From NCBI GenBank assembly GCA_932521025.1, contig OW051470.1, positions 8,046,501 to 8,110,500 of the forward strand: a stretch of 64,000 nucleotides of DNA. The letters run 5' to 3'. The notes beneath the pieces are model-generated. The model saw nothing but the letters and a program-made list of their open reading frames with translations. It made no database searches and was not told where the DNA came from. Source of the stretch: Oscheius onirici. Taxonomy: Eukaryota > Nematoda > Chromadorea > Rhabditida > Rhabditidae. Positions 36,701 to 48,566 of the stretch are shown one piece after another. The number at the start of each line of letters is the position of its first letter. The first letter of the stretch is position 1. The position numbers were made by a program, and so were the translations under genes.

Positions 36701-38975
36701 CGCCGACGGCCTGGACCCGTCTTTTGGGAGCACAACACCGGCTGGAATCTTGTCCAAAGTGATAGAATCTATATAAATCTGCCTCGTCGTCTCCAGAGCA
36801 ATCGGGATGCTTTTGAAAAGCTGGCCTCTGACCTAAATATTATATTTTTTAGACAAATGAGCGAAAAAGAGCCCTACCTTGACCAGGAAGACATGTTTCG
36901 GGATGGTCTCATCGACACAAATCGACGTGGCAACGGTCGAGCCCGGCTGAAGGATATAGAATCCACTGCCGAGCTGAGTGGCACTGTGGGAGAAATATTC
37001 GAGTTCTAAAAGTATTATTTTGGATAAAAAAGTGAATTTGGCATAAATACACCGAAATTTTAACTTCAGGTATTGGAAAGCCTCTCGTTTCTTCTGACGA
37101 GCATTCAAATGATGCAGAATGTGGCAAAAGAGACAAAATTGCACGAAATTTATGCTGCAAACCTAGCCTTATTTTACGGAAAAACGCAAAAACAGCGGCC
37201 AGGAATTGAACCAGCGTCGTTTGGCCATCCATCCTGCGCTCTAACACTGTGCCACAGGCAAGAACTTCGTACATACAAGCTGAAATCGCTCTTCTTTCTT
37301 TTTGTTGTTTTGTTTTTTTTTTGAAAAAATGATGCAAGAATATTTTCAAGACAAGAATATGACAGAATTTTGACCATTTTATTGGTGTTTTGGACGAAAA
37401 TAGTGCCTATTACGCTTTACGACGTTTTTTGGCCAATTTCCACAGAAAAAGTTGGGGATAATTCTAAAGAAAATGATCACACTCGTCTTCGTTATAGACG
37501 TGTCAATAATACTCACTGTATATTCCCCCCTCCCCTAACTGTCACAACTTTCTCAACATCTTCTGTACAAAACCAACAGAAACCAGCACAGTTCTTGTTA
37601 ATTCTCAAGAAAAAATGCCTTACCTTTCTTACAAGCGTGCTCATGTCCCCAAATCACGAGATCCATGAATCCGGGGATAAAGTCTTCTGGCAGATAAGCT
37701 CCCGTCGTTCGCTGATGGTTTCTCTTGGCCCGATTCTGATGCACGACGAAGATGTTAAAGTATTTGTCGTGTTCCTCTTCCGGCCTCATGATTTTTATCG
37801 TTTTGTCTACAAAAATGGATGACATTGGAGCAAAAAAAAACCTTTGAATGCCCTGAAGAGACGATCATCTCGCTGACTGCCGATCCCGTAGAGTCCGAGC
37901 TTAGTTCGTCCCTTTTTCAGACAAATCGGCACAATCTGTAGTAATTTTTGAGCCGAATTATGCCAAAACGAACCTTAAAATCACTGATATCCTCGACCTT
38001 TCCAAAGTGATTCAAGAGACCCGTGTCGTGGAAATGGTCTAGGATTGTGAAGCCCTGAAATTTGTGGGTCGAAATGTACAAAACTGGCCAACCTTTCCGG
38101 CCATATCATCGTGATTTCCATGGATTGTGAAGATTGGCAGGCCGACGTTGATGTTCGAGTCCTGAAATGGTTTAAATTTATTCAAAAAACAAGGTGAAAA
38201 ACCTCATAATTGACCGAGGCAAACTCGCTGTGCTTGAAATTGACTGTAGGGTCGGAAAGGTACTGAAGAAGGACTTCCTTGTCGTTCCAGCAGTATTTTC
38301 TCAGCAGACGGGCTACTTTCATTACGGATTCGCGTGAGGGCTTGTTTTTGTGGAATAGATCACCGCCTAGGTTCATTATAAGGAGAAAAATTTAAGAAAA
38401 TACCGAGAAGAATCATGTCGACTTGTTTTTCCGAGGCAATTTGGAGAACTTCTTCGAGCGTTTGGAAGGAATCATTGCCACTGCAAATATGAAGTTTTTA
38501 TGCACACAAGGTTGGCAACGCCCTTCCAGGGCTAAAGCTATCTACTATCCCCCCCCCCTTTTTCCTTTGCCTGAACCACTTGAAAACCGTTTCTGTATAG
38601 GAACTCCATTTGGATTGCCAATTAAAGCTTTCGACAGATAGACAGACAGAGACGCGATAATAAATTTTAAAATGGATAATAACAAAGTTATTTGTGTCTC
38701 TTGGACTTCAAAACAGGAAAATCTGACCAAAAACCTACATTTTAGCTTTGTCCTCATTGGCTCCGACGTGAATGTCCGTCGCTACCAGGATTTTGATTTC
38801 GTCGGCTTTAATGAACCTCTGGCTTTGTTCATCGAAATCGTCGACCTGAATTTAGTTGTTTCGAAGGAAAATAAGCTTAAGATACCTGTATATCGTAAAC
38901 TTTACTATCGGGCCTCTTTGGCAGGATGATGAGATCGTCTTCTTTCTCGGCATCTTCTGGTTCTTCGCCGCACAT
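33748..38975 (-). CDS. mre-11: MRE11 DNA double-strand-break repair nuclease
   Basis: Thirteen exons (38975-38886, 38845-38739, 38480-38404, 38366-38203, 38161-38093, 38054-37974, 37935-37842, 37806-37624, 37005-36878, 36832-36680, 36639-36337, 34132-33926, 33885-33748) encode 597 residues. MRE11 is the nuclease of the MRN complex that trims DNA ends and supports meiotic recombination. All phosphodiesterase motifs are present: ATDIHVG, GGDLFHKNKPS, GNHDD, VVHQNR, WGHEHAC. The capping and RAD50-binding parts follow (RLVVTYAGPW; YYENLPVADNLTIL). The C-terminus ends in a short acidic tail (DDPMNQSDDLMDD) without the long Arg/Gly-rich tail of vertebrate MRE11. It is divergent from CCDC134 (338 bp between start codons). 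Confidence 0.95.
34597..36007 (+). CDS. Unrecognised protein gene nested in mre-11 intron
   Basis: Six exons in compatible phase (34597-34760, 35307-35355, 35402-35476, 35514-35639, 35682-35868, 35907-36007) give 233 residues. It begins MDKLTEKLKTTKLEDSYNSK after a TTTTTAG acceptor (possible spliced-leader site). It has a basic Ser/Arg segment, then RFSIEGIEFRETVPASYFDE, a helical QQLIEELVSGQRHLDIWE, an acidic DENKDYEEELRENTE and an aromatic C-terminus (MYSVYWYNDYFFWISFEDS). No domain is recognised. It lies in the 2.2-kb mre-11 intron 34133-36336 on the opposite strand. The acceptor of exon 2 (AATCAAG) is weak, and exon 1's end is the least certain point. The continuous phase over four introns argues for a real gene. 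Confidence 0.55.
34776..34833. repeat. Intronic hairpin family, copy C
   Basis: Left arm GATGTTCTGTAAACTTGTAG, right arm CTACAACTTTGCAGAACATT. It lies in the first intron of the nested gene at 34597 and hence also within the mre-11 intron. Confidence 0.7.
35003..35076 (-). repeat. tRNA-like sequence
   Basis: The minus strand shows a full A-box TGGCCTAGTGG, a D-arm-like GGATAAGAG, a GTAAAA anticodon-loop-like stretch, and a T-arm CAGGGTTCAACTCCCTC that pairs at four of five positions. The anticodon stem does not pair properly. It could be a decayed tRNA (Tyr-like) or a SINE head. Confidence 0.5.
37186..37266 (-). repeat. tRNA-like sequence in mre-11 intron
   Basis: The minus strand has TGGCACAGTGTTAG and a B-box GGTTCAATTCC at tRNA spacing, but poor anticodon-arm pairing. 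It lies in intron 37006-37623. Confidence 0.4.
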
Positions 38976-39312
38976 TTGAAACGAGATTTTGGAGAGATAA
39001 AAGGCTAGGAAAAGGGAAAGAAACTAGGCGGAAACGAAAGATTAGAATTAGATGACGTTTGAATTGGCGTCAAACTGAAAAAGGCTGATTCAAAATGAAA
39101 AATTGAGCAAACTGCTTCTGAAACTTCAGTTTTCACAAATTTTCTCTCTCAAAAAAAAGGTCTAAGTTGCTGCAAAAGCAAGAAAACAAGGCGAGAGAAA
39201 TGATCAGACGAGAAATTCCGTCTTCAAACTCCCGCCTTCTCCCGTAACTGGGGGAGTAAACACGACCGGCAAACAGAAAGGGAAGAGTACTTCCTTCTCT
39301 CTCTCGGCCAAG
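38976..39312. promoter_or_regulatory. Divergent promoter between mre-11 and CCDC134
   Basis: 337 bp separate the two ATG codons. It contains a short homopurine run and a CTCTCTCTCGGCC stretch next to the CCDC134 start. No motif identifies a specific factor; the shared-promoter role is inferred from geometry only. Confidence 0.5.
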
Positions 39313-40441
39313 ATGCGTATCCTTTTACTCATATTTCTATGTTTTTGTGGAGTTTTAACAAAAATTGACCATAAAACAAAGAATGGAAAGGAGAAAAAGT
39401 CAGAAACGACTACAGGAGCAGCCAAAGATGACCTAGAACTACCTTCTCTAAAAAAATGTGAGTTTTATACCGATTTTGATTGTTTTTCCTCTTATAGTTT
39501 TGGAAACGCTCGAAACTAAACGACAAGAACACAAAATGGCCGTTCAATCGATTGTGGACATTGAGAACAAGTCGAAGCAGCGACTCTTCATCGAAGATGT
39601 ACCATTTTCGCCATTTTATCATATTCTGAGGAATTCAGGTTCTCAAAAACATAAAAAAGCTTTTGATCGACAATCAAGACGCCATTGAACGAATTGGCCA
39701 TGCTGCTGAAGCTGCATTTCCTCAGGAGAGTGAGACGTTGACAGAAGCTTTGACAAAGGTTGGATACCGTAACACATGTATTTGAAAAATACGCAATTAC
39801 GTATTCTTTGAAAACTACGCAATTGCGTAAGCATTTTTATGGAGGTATTGAAGCGACAATTTTTTCACTATTTTCCCTTACTTTTTCACTATTTTCCCTT
39901 AGCCAGTGTCAAGAGCTTCACGGGATAAAACAAGCAAGAAGCAAACGACTCAAAGAGAAATAAGTACGCAATTGCGTATTTTTCGCACTAAACTTCTATT
40001 GAAGGTTCTACCGTAGTTTTAACTGGATTTTCCCATTCCAGATTCACGAAAATCTGGCATTCTTCTCCGATCTAACAATGCGTTTCCCAAAAGTTATTGC
40101 AAAAGCAGTGAAGAAGGACCGAAAATTCAAGTCGGCTGTCATTTGGGCCTTCCAATATGCGACAAAGAGTGGAATTTTGAGTGACAATACCGTAAAAATT
40201 CTTCGACAAATGGCTCAACAGCTGGAGATCATCGAACCGGAAGAGGGGTAAGTCAATATTCTCACAAAAAGTGACGGATTGTAGTTTCTTTAACCCGTTC
40301 GACAAGGATGAAGCCAAAAAGCAAATTGAGACTTCTAAGAAGGACAAGGAGAAGAAGAGAAAAGAGGCCAAGACGAAAAACACCAAAAATACGAAAACGA
40401 AAAAGCCTGACTCGCAAAAGGTGGCGAAAGAAGAACTGTAG
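39313..40441 (+). CDS. CCDC134: CCDC134-like secreted/ER protein
   Basis: Five exons (39313-39457, 39498-39598, 39639-39758, 40042-40247, 40285-40441) encode 242 residues (human 229). It begins with a signal peptide (MRILLLIFLCFCGVLTK), followed by a helical body: LETLETKRQEHKMAVQSI, VLKNIKKLLIDNQDAIERIG, ENLAFFSDLTMRFP, WAFQYATKSGI and FFNPFDKDEAKKQ. It ends in a Lys-rich tail and KEEL. The motif order matches human CCDC134, an ER-resident factor of the GRP94-linked glycoprotein pathway. KEEL is a KDEL-type retrieval signal. The third intron (39759-40041) carries several ACGCAATTGCGT palindromes. Confidence 0.9.
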
Positions 40442-41991
40442 TGACTATTGTTTATGCTCCTGATTGTGAGTGTCATACTTACTGTAAGAACAATGATGAG
40501 TATTTTTTGTCGCTAACACCATCTAGACGCTTCTACTTTATTCATACTTACTTTATATATCCGCATAATGGTTGTGCATAATTGTGATATCAATCTGTTG
40601 TGATTATAAAGATTCTTGAACAGTGGCAAGGAGAGGACATCTTCATACTTCTACTAGAGAAAAGTGAAATCAAAACAAAGTTAGATTCTCCGTAGCGCCA
40701 AAGTATATAAGAATCGGCTGGGCTGACAACAAAGATACCTGAAGCAGGGGGTATTGCCAGTTGGCTAAGTATACGAACTGAGACTGATTGAGCATGTAAC
40801 GAACCTAAAAATGTCGGAGAGTAATGTCCAGACTGGTGATCAAATGTTGCTCCTAGTCGACCAAAGTACCAGTTGTCAAGGAACAGTGGTTCATGTCCTG
40901 TGAGGTAGGGGACTTCATAGTGCGGATTCATGAGATCCAGACCTCAAGCCTCAAAGTAAATCTAGAAAAGTGAAATAACTTTTGCTATCCAGAATGCACA
41001 CTTCCTTTGGTAAACTCTTCGCATTCTTCATAGAATGCCATGGAAAACAGCTTCTGAACAGAGAAAGATGCGATTTTTATCTTTTGGAGCCCATTCAATC
41101 CCTCTAGACTACTTCGTCTAAGGTGCAGAGGTAGGAACCTTCTTGCCAGTCTCTTTGATCCCGCGCACTGCTTCAAAAAGTAATCAGCGCCTCTCATCAT
41201 GGGTATACTACAGGTTAGGCTTAGGTTTTTCGCTACAGGGACAAGGTTTTCTCTGTGCAGGGATAAGACTGTGGGGCAAGACCGCTTAGGGGCCAGGTTT
41301 TTCTAGGTTACAGTAGGGCAAATCCAGTCTGTGAAAATGGCTGTTGGGAATACTCTACCGTTCACCCGCCGTTCAGCTCTTCTAAATGTTCGTACCAACA
41401 ACCGGTCTCGATGATATGTTCGCTCATTCCAAAGTTCAGCGGCTCGGACAACAGCTTCCGGACAGAGACAGATGAGCTTCTGTTGTCCTGGAACCCCAGG
41501 CTTTTCATATTTTTTCTAGACTTTGCCTCTCTTTGGACTTTGCCTCTCTTTTATTCCGCACGCAGCTCCAAAGAGTAATCAGCGCCTGTCATCGTTGCTA
41601 ACTTGAAGCTTTTCGTCCTCGAAGAGACTCCACATGCTAGGCTTAGGTATTCCGCAACCGGTTAGACAATATCTGGAAAAGAGAAAAAAGACAGAAGAGA
41701 AAACTGTCTCCGTCTCTCTGTTGTAGAAACCACATTTCAACCAAACTGTAGAGCGAAAGACCATCGATTGGAAGATCTTCAAACGGGGCAGAGGTTAGTC
41801 TCCAACTTTCTGTGATATTCGTGCAGTCAGCGACTATCCCTGTACCGTCACGTTCCCAGTACCTGCCACTAACCCGTCCCCCTGTCTGTTTGTCTTTGTC
41901 CCCATCTGTCAGATTTACAAAACAATTCTTTCCTGACCCTTCATTTCCTTCAAAAATCTGATTCAGGCGACGCTACTTTTTCGGGTCCTGG
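40442..41991. other. Intergenic region with degenerate duplication
   Basis: About 1.5 kb. A minus-strand open frame at 40590-40931 starts MNPHYEVPYLTGHEPLF but has no recognisable domain or splice context, and is left unassigned. Two related segments, about 41035-41250 and 41440-41670, share AGTAATCAGCGCCT, TCATC and a CTAGGCTTAGG/TTAGGCTTAGG box, indicating an old tandem duplication of about 400 bp spacing. Confidence 0.45.
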
Positions 41992-42271
41992 TTATGCTGG
42001 CCTGGCGCGCTTCCGGTAGGCTGTGATCGGTGATCCGGCAGTAGAGGGCGACGAGACAGCTGGTTGTGCGGCATCTGGAGGCTCGATTCCGTACTCGCTC
42101 GCGAATCTGTCCGAGACGTTCCTGTAGATCTCCCTCAGACCGACAGCAAGCCATCCGGGCGCCTTCGTCTTCTAAAACGGTAGTATAGAAAGTCAAAGAA
42201 AAATGACTCACTTGGCACAGCGACTGCCAGACTCGGCCAGCTGCCCTTTTCTTCGCTTTGCCGTTCCTCAC
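41992..42271 (-). CDS. Possible small basic protein, start not found
   Basis: Two exons, 42271-42212 and 42171-41992, join in phase 0 across a 40-nt intron (GTGAGT to CCGTTTTAG). The product is about 79 residues: basic RNGKAKKRAAGRVWQSL, then WLAVGLREIYRNVSDRFAS, a Pro/Ser/Ala region and a terminal YRKRARPA. There is no ATG in the first exon; an upstream exon may exist near 42350-42300, where an ATG frame (MDTQFLQKSQTYPKTT) precedes a GTGAAA. I do not recognise the protein. Moderate doubt that it is a gene. Confidence 0.35.
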
Positions 42272-42558
42272 ACTTTTCGTTCCTACTTTTCACCTTGTTC
42301 CGAAAGCGTTGTTTTCGGGTAGGTTTGGGATTTCTGGAGGAACTGAGTATCCATATTTTCGGTGAAATGGGTCTCGAACCAAAAAGCTATCAGATTACGA
42401 TATCACCTCTTCATTCTGAACAAAATTCTTTCTCAATCCTCTGGTAAGACTGCAAGGCAAGCACTGACTGGACCCTTATTTGTCAATAGGGCGCGTTTTG
42501 CTGCGACGCATAATTCAACCTAGCATTTTCGCCATTTTCCTCTAATCACAGTCTTCAG

Positions 42559-45500
42559 ATGGCCGAGATTTCTTTGAAAGAACTGAAAGATCTCCTGGAC
42601 GACAATGAGCTGGACCTGTCCGCTCGTGGCCTCGAGAGCATCCCCAAGGCGCTGTATGGCGGTCAAATGATCAAAGCCACCAACATTGACCTCTCCAACA
42701 ACAAGATAACCTCTCTCCCGGCCGAATTCTGTAAAATGAACCGGATTACCAAGTTTGTAGAGGTTGAGAAGCTTTGATTTTATAACTTTTCAGGCTGGAC
42801 TTGGGAAACAATGGCCTAGTTGTCCTGCCGGACAACTTTGGAGACTTGACAGCTCTCCAGCACCTGAATCTCTACAACAACGAAATTGAGGTTTTGCCTA
42901 TAGTCTGTTAAAAATCAATTAACACATCCTTTTTCTTGACCTTTTTACCCCAAAAACCTTTATTAGGAAAGTACTCCTTCCCTCGGATAGGTACGCAATC
43001 GCGTATGCACCATTTTCAAGATCAAGACGACATTTTTGACCTTTCCCATGTTTTGAAAAGTTGTAGCTATTGATTTTAGCTACAACTTTGTAGAACATCA
43101 AAACGTTCAAAGATGCCTTCTTGACCCTGAAAAAGCGCATACTATTGTCAAGTAGAGGTGATCTTCTGATAGAAGTGTTAGAGTAATTTCATTTCCCTGC
43201 TTTCAGGATCTCCCTCTCTCCTTCGCCAATTTAAAACTGAAATGGCTCGATTTGGGTCGAAATGACTTGGAATCAGCCTTGGGAAAGGTTGCTGGTGGAT
43301 GTGCAAACGACAAAGAATGCAAGCAGGCCGCAGTCAATGTCGTAGCTCACTTGCAGGAGCGGCAGAAGGAACTGCTAGCTGCTAAGACGAAGCAGGAGAA
43401 GGTCAATCAGAAGATCCAAGCGGCTAACAATGAGGCCCTAAAGGCACACAAAGAGAAGGAAAAGAAGAAGAAGGCTGCTAAGAATGAGGCTGCTAAACAG
43501 GAGACGGCTGAAGGTACGTTCGGAACTTTGCCCATACGTCTCCGCTGAAATCTCGAGTAGAGGCACTGTCAAATTGACGATTTCTTCGGGTCTTACATAG
43601 GGAAGTTTGTCCATTTCGAGAGTAGTTTAACGGCAGTAGGATGATTACTGATGGCTCTTGAGGAGCGGGCTTTGGGATTGTTTTGTTCTGTGTAGAGACT
43701 ATGACATGACCCCCATCAATTCAATAAAAAATGAACTGTAAAATGGTCAAGAGAGGAAGTATGGCGTTCAGAACAAGTTCAGACTGTTCCAAAGGTTCTG
43801 ACGGTTAAAACAGAAAAGAATCGAAAACTGGACTAGACTTTCGGCTCGGAACAAAATTTACAGGGACTCTCTCTCTGGTCGTTTGAAAAGTAGAGAATGA
43901 AAAGTAGAAACGACTATTCGGCGAAAGTTCGAGCTTGAATGAGAACTAGGGCGGAGAGAAAAGTGAGAACCATTTCCGCCTCGACTGAAAGATACTGCGC
44001 ATGTTGTTTACAAGAAAAACCCCCACTGGAGACGAATGTCTTGCACTTTTGGCGCTGACTAGACCTTGATTTATAGCAGTCTGGACAGGTACTCACAATA
44101 TTTATGACCCAGAACGCAGCGAAACGGGCAACATCTGCCCTTCTGGGATCAGACTGCCCTCTACTAATTACATGGAGCATGACGCTTGCTTCTTATTGAT
44201 TTCTTGTTGTTCAAATTGGCGCCCGTCTTTAACGTTCTTTTTTGCCGCGCAATTTGACTGTTTTGAAATTCTGTTTCTTTCCGAACCTTTCTCTCCCAAT
44301 TTCTTTCCCCATTTTGTTCAGAAAATTTATTATTTCCTCATAAAAAATATCGAATTTAATGAAAAACAGTGAAAGGTCGTGTTCGTAAAGCCCCTTTTTG
44401 TAACATCTTTTTTCCGTGCAAATTTAATGGAAGAAAAAAGAAATGTAGCCGTGTTTGGAAGAAATATAGCCAGCTGCTGGCATTTGTACTACCCTTTGTC
44501 CAATTTTTCGCTCTTTTGTTCAATGCTCTGTGTGGTTCGGCCATTTTTAAAACGAAAACTGTTTGTCATCGTAAATTGACTTTGTTTCCATCAAGTTTGT
44601 GCATAGCAAGAGTTCCTCTTCCAAATTTTTGTCGAAAACATTAAAAAAGTTGAGCTCCAACCTTTGTTTAAAACTATTTTGTATCTCTGAAGACCTTTGC
44701 TCAAGTTCTGCTTTGTTTTCCTTCCCCTATCGTTGTCCTTGACAAAAACTTCATTGCTATCGTGAATGTGTGAAGAAGACTTGAAAATGGACACAGATTC
44801 AATTTCGTAGTACTGACGAGTCCAACAGACGTTCCATTTGTGTTTCCGGTTATTTTGACGTCACTGGTTCTTATCTGTCCTTCTATATCCCATATTTTTT
44901 GTCCAAAATGCACCTGTTCATTCAATTTCTTCCAGAAAAAATGAGCAAGCACTCTCACGGCCACAAACACCACAACAAGGCTCAATCCAAAGCGCCGGAG
45001 CCTGAGGAGAAGCCCAGCCGCGGCTTGTTCGGATTCCTATTTTCATGTAATTTTTTTTGCTTCATCGTGAAAACCCAATACTTTAGTGATAAGATTCTTC
45101 CTCCGTTGGTCCCTAATTGCCGGAGTATGCTTCGCCCTATGCGCAACAGTAGCCTTATCTTTGGATTGTTACAAGACGGGAGGAGGATCTATTGCCAACT
45201 CGAAGGTAAGTTTTTGGACCTATTTGGAACAAAGTGGCCCGGCTTAACGCTGCACTTTCAAGCAACCCGACTCCGAGTTACAAAGATACCTTGTTTCTTT
45301 GCTGAACATAAATTTACAGGGCTTCTGTTCCGATGTGACGAAGATGACCAAATTCAAAAGCCCGTCAGAGCGATTCGTCCAGAATGCCAAGAACGCTTAT
45401 GGATCCGTCTTCAATGCGTGGGTTTTGCTTTCCTTGTTATGTCTTCAAGTATAGAAAACCCAAAACTAGAGCGGTCAACAGACAGGCTTTTGCTGAGGAA

Positions 45501-46400
45501 TCTCCTGTAAGGCAGCATTTTGAGCGCCCGCTCGTAAACGACGATACGCTGCTGATTTTCGAATTTTGCTACGTACTGAAGTGAAGAGCAAATTTGGAGT
45601 TTTCCATGCTGCACACCAACTTTTTGTGATTGCCGTTGATAGGCTACTCTTTTTAGCTTTTCGCTATCTATCAATTACTACGAGTTGGGGCGAAAATTAG
45701 TAATTGTGGTTCCTCTTCACATCCCTGGGTTCTACCAGGCCAGTTTTGTAAACAGCGTGTGCTCTAGACCGGCCAGACAGCTGAATTTCGGCTACAAACT
45801 TCTACAATTCTTTTTTTTTTTCGAAACACTCGCTGTACATATTTGCTTGACGAGCGAAATGACATGGCCTTCTTGGTTTTCCGTCTATTGTTCACTCTGT
45901 CAATGAGCCAGTCTTTCAGATACAACAAGCAGTTTGGCGAGGTGACGAGCAATGCCCAGAAGAGCTTCAACCAGTTCTACAAGACGTCGACCTTCTTGAA
46001 GGACGCCGAGGCCGTGTTCTACAAGTGTCACAAGGCCGTCACACACTACCTCTTCTACGTCTTCACCTTGATCAGTGACGCTGTAAGACATCATTTTTCA
46101 GCTTGTTTACTCCTTCTTTTAGTGGGCCAACGTGACAAAATGGTACGAAGCTGATGGAAAGAAGACTGTCGGATTCATCGTCGAGCCCGTCCAGGTTGCC
46201 GCTCAAATGGGCTACGAGATTGCCAAGGATCTCTTCTTCGTCGTTCTTAGTTCGTGTTTTTCTTACAAGCCCGTAAAAATGATTTTTCAGACTCCCTGAG
46301 CGCTTTCCTCGTCCGGGCCACCGACTTCTTCGAGCGGATCTTCACCGTCTGGGCCGAAAAAGGCTTCTCGGCTGCCATCGACGCCGCCTTCAAGCATTAA
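42559..46400 (+). CDS. LRRC59: LRRC59-like ER leucine-rich-repeat membrane protein
   Basis: Nine exons (42559-42752, 42794-42890, 43207-43513, 44936-45046, 45087-45205, 45320-45417, 45920-46082, 46123-46249, 46291-46400) encode 441 residues. The first 150 residues match LRRC59: NELDLSARGLESIPKAL, four LRRs, KWLDLGRNDLESALGKVAG and KECKQ. A Lys/Ala coiled coil follows (KEKEKKKKAAKNEAA), then a His/Lys linker (HSHGHKHHNK) and one membrane span (SLIAGVCFALCATVALSL). In vertebrates LRRC59 is an ER tail-anchored ribosome-associated protein. Here the lumenal part is much longer (about 190 residues, FVQNAKNAYGSVFNA onward) than in human LRRC59 (307 residues in total). TCTTCAG directly abuts the ATG, a likely spliced-leader site. 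Confidence 0.88.
43048..43099. repeat. Intronic hairpin family, copy D
   Basis: Left arm ATGTTTTGAAAAGTTGTAG, right arm CTACAACTTTGTAGAACATC, in LRRC59 intron 42891-43206. Confidence 0.7.
43514..44935. other. Large LRRC59 intron, nothing nested recognised
   Basis: A 1.4-kb phase-1 intron. Short frames on both strands (for example 44369-44644) look AT-driven. No repeat ends or RNA genes were identified. Confidence 0.5.
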
Positions 46401-47119
46401 ACCTCTTCCTCCCGCCGTTTTACCTCTATTACGCTTTTCTACACATAATCTCGGATTTTTGCCAATTTTTCTCCCCTCGTTCCCTAAATTTTTACAGGTT
46501 TCTCGACAGAACTCTCTCCATCCTTTTCCCGTTTTTGTTCTACGTGTTTTATCACTTATTGTGCTCTCTCTCCCTTCCTACGATTGTGCGTGTCCGGTTC
46601 ATTTTGACTATGATTAATTATGTTGTGTGGCGTAATTGGCTCTTTGATCTTATCACAGCTCGACAATCTAGGCGTGTGCCAAAGTCCAAAGAAGGACTGG
46701 CTGATGTCGACGACAACCCAGCCAAACGCGTCGTCTTCTCACCTGTTTTTGGTTGGAAATGGGGGTTGTCCCCCAGCCAGTTGCCTATCAGTCTGCAAGT
46801 CTTGTTTTCTTTTCTCGCTACCTAAAACAAACAGCTCCTTCGATTTTATCTTCTTTTTTTGCCGAATTTGAAATCTGAAGCATTTTCGGGTCGTCAAAGC
46901 TAACAAAGTCAACTAACTTTTCCCCCACTAAATATTATTTGTATGGCTCACAAGGTCCTGTAATGGTAGCTGTAATGTAGCTGTAATTTGTAGTGCAGGT
47001 AAATGGAAAACAACGTTGCTGAACATCGGAAAACGTCCACTTCTGCCCAAAATAACGTTCCTGTCCCACAAATCAGCTAGAACGGCTACAAAAACATTTC
47101 TTAGTACAAAAAAATAAGA
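46401..47119. other. LRRC59 3' flank, no gene seen
   Basis: About 720 bp, T-rich after the LRRC59 stop. There is no canonical AATAAA close to the stop. Short frames at 46535-46871 show no domain. Confidence 0.4.
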
Positions 47120-47128
47120 CATTTCCGG

Positions 47129-48566
47129 GGGCTGACTCGTTTTGAAAAGAAAAGGGGGGTTACTGGGTTACTACTACAGAGTGACAAGGGGAGAAGGTAC
47201 AGTAGGACTGAGACTCGCCGGATTGAAAAAGGTCAAATTGAAAAAGACATTTTGAAAACGTTCAAATTGTAAAAGACGAACCGCAAAAGGTCATTTTGAA
47301 AAAGTTCACTTTGCAAAAGTTTGGGCGCAACTGCGTACAGAAAATTCCTACAGTATCCTTTTATTTCTTTTTAACGTTTTTTGGTTTTTTTTTGTGTTTT
47401 ACTTGCATTTCTTGTTTTTTTTTCTCACATATTTTATGCTACAGCAATGTTTCAGACCGCACATAGCAGAAATGAAGACCATAAAGAAGCCCGAAATACT
47501 TGATAACTACCTTATGCGCCCGACATACAGGAATGCTGACGGATCACGCGTTTTCCACTGTTTCTACAAGTTAGTTTCCCTTTTTAGAGTAAAACTTTCT
47601 TCCAGGCATAGATCTTATTCAACTTGTTTTGCTGCTTACAAAGTCAGTCCTTTAAACAACGTGACTGTTCTCCAAAACCACAACCATTCGGCGGATAAAA
47701 CGTTGTATGAGGTCTGTCGTATTTTACTCGTTACTATTTTACTCGAAATCTTCATTTATTTTTCAGGCCGATTTCGCGAAAGTACAGCAACGAATTACAT
47801 CGAGAAATCAGCCTAAAACTTCTGCTCGATCCATCATAAAAAAAATCACAAATGAACCATGGTCCGGAAGTGCTGAAATTGTTAGGTAAGCTCAATTTGT
47901 TCCGTAAAACATATTTTTTTAGGAACATACAATTGTCAACGACTACGTATTCAGCATGCAAGGCCTGAAAAGGCAGCTGAATGGAAGCTTTTGACACTTG
48001 CTGATCCAATTTTCCAAGGAGAAACTACAGAAACTAAAAGTACGTCTTTCAATTTTGTTATTTTAAACTATTTAGACGGCAAGAGATTCCTTCTTGCGGA
48101 TCAACTCTTACTTGGCAAGCAAATTGTAATTTTCGCCTCTCAAACCGACCTACAGTTGCTCGAATCTTCAAAAGTTTTACTCGTAGACGGAACTTTTGAC
48201 GTTGTCTCTAAGCCTTTCAAACAATTGGTCTCTTTGCACAGTTATGTAGGTTTCACTTAGTTTACCTATAAAACAATTGAAATTTTAAGATCAGTGAAAT
48301 AATTACAAGGCCCATTTGATACGCTTTACTAGAATCAAAAGATCAAGGAGCGTATGAGGCACGTCAAAAAGATACTGTAGGAATTTTTCGTACGCAATTG
48401 CGCCCAAATTTTTGCAAAGTGAACTTTTTCAATTTTTTTTTTTGGCGGTTCGTCATTTTCAATTTGAACGTTTTCAAAATGTCTTTTACAAAATGATTTT
48501 TTTCGTTTCGACTGTTTTCAATTCGAGTCATTTTCAATCCGAAGGTTCTCAAAATGAGTCAGCCCC
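47129..48566 (+). mobile_element. Decayed Mutator-like (MULE) DNA transposon
   Basis: The ends are GGGCTGACTC (47129) and GAGTCAGCCCC (48566), flanked by perfect 9-bp direct repeats CATTTCCGG at 47120-47128 and 48567-48575; 8-11 bp duplications are typical of MULEs. Subterminal arms are inverted for about 200 bp, with runs of TTTTGAAAA, CACTTTGCAAAAG and GGGCGCAA. The inside encodes FLYWCH-like and transposase fragments but is truncated after the first catalytic region. It lies 108 bp upstream of the pfas-1 ATG. Confidence 0.88.
47448..48260 (+). pseudogene. MULE transposase with FLYWCH-like zinc finger, broken
   Basis: Fragments in order: YRNADGSRVFHCFYK joined over a 36-nt intron (47570-47605) to HRSYSTCFAAYKV and LQNHNHSADKTLYE, a FLYWCH-type Cys/His finger. 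Then come an FAKVQQRITSRNQPKTSARS helix region, WKLLTLADPIFQG and the transposase start SSKVLLVDGTFDVVSKPFKQL, which contains the first catalytic Asp of MULE transposases. The frame is interrupted near 47940. Sequence after LVSLHSYVG gives way to the right terminal arm, so the rest of the catalytic domain is deleted. It cannot make an active enzyme. Confidence 0.8.

Noticed and set aside
40590-40931. Minus-strand 113-residue open frame
   Set aside because: The composition looks protein-like at the start, but there is no domain, no splice context and no clear neighbouring exon. Left unassigned.
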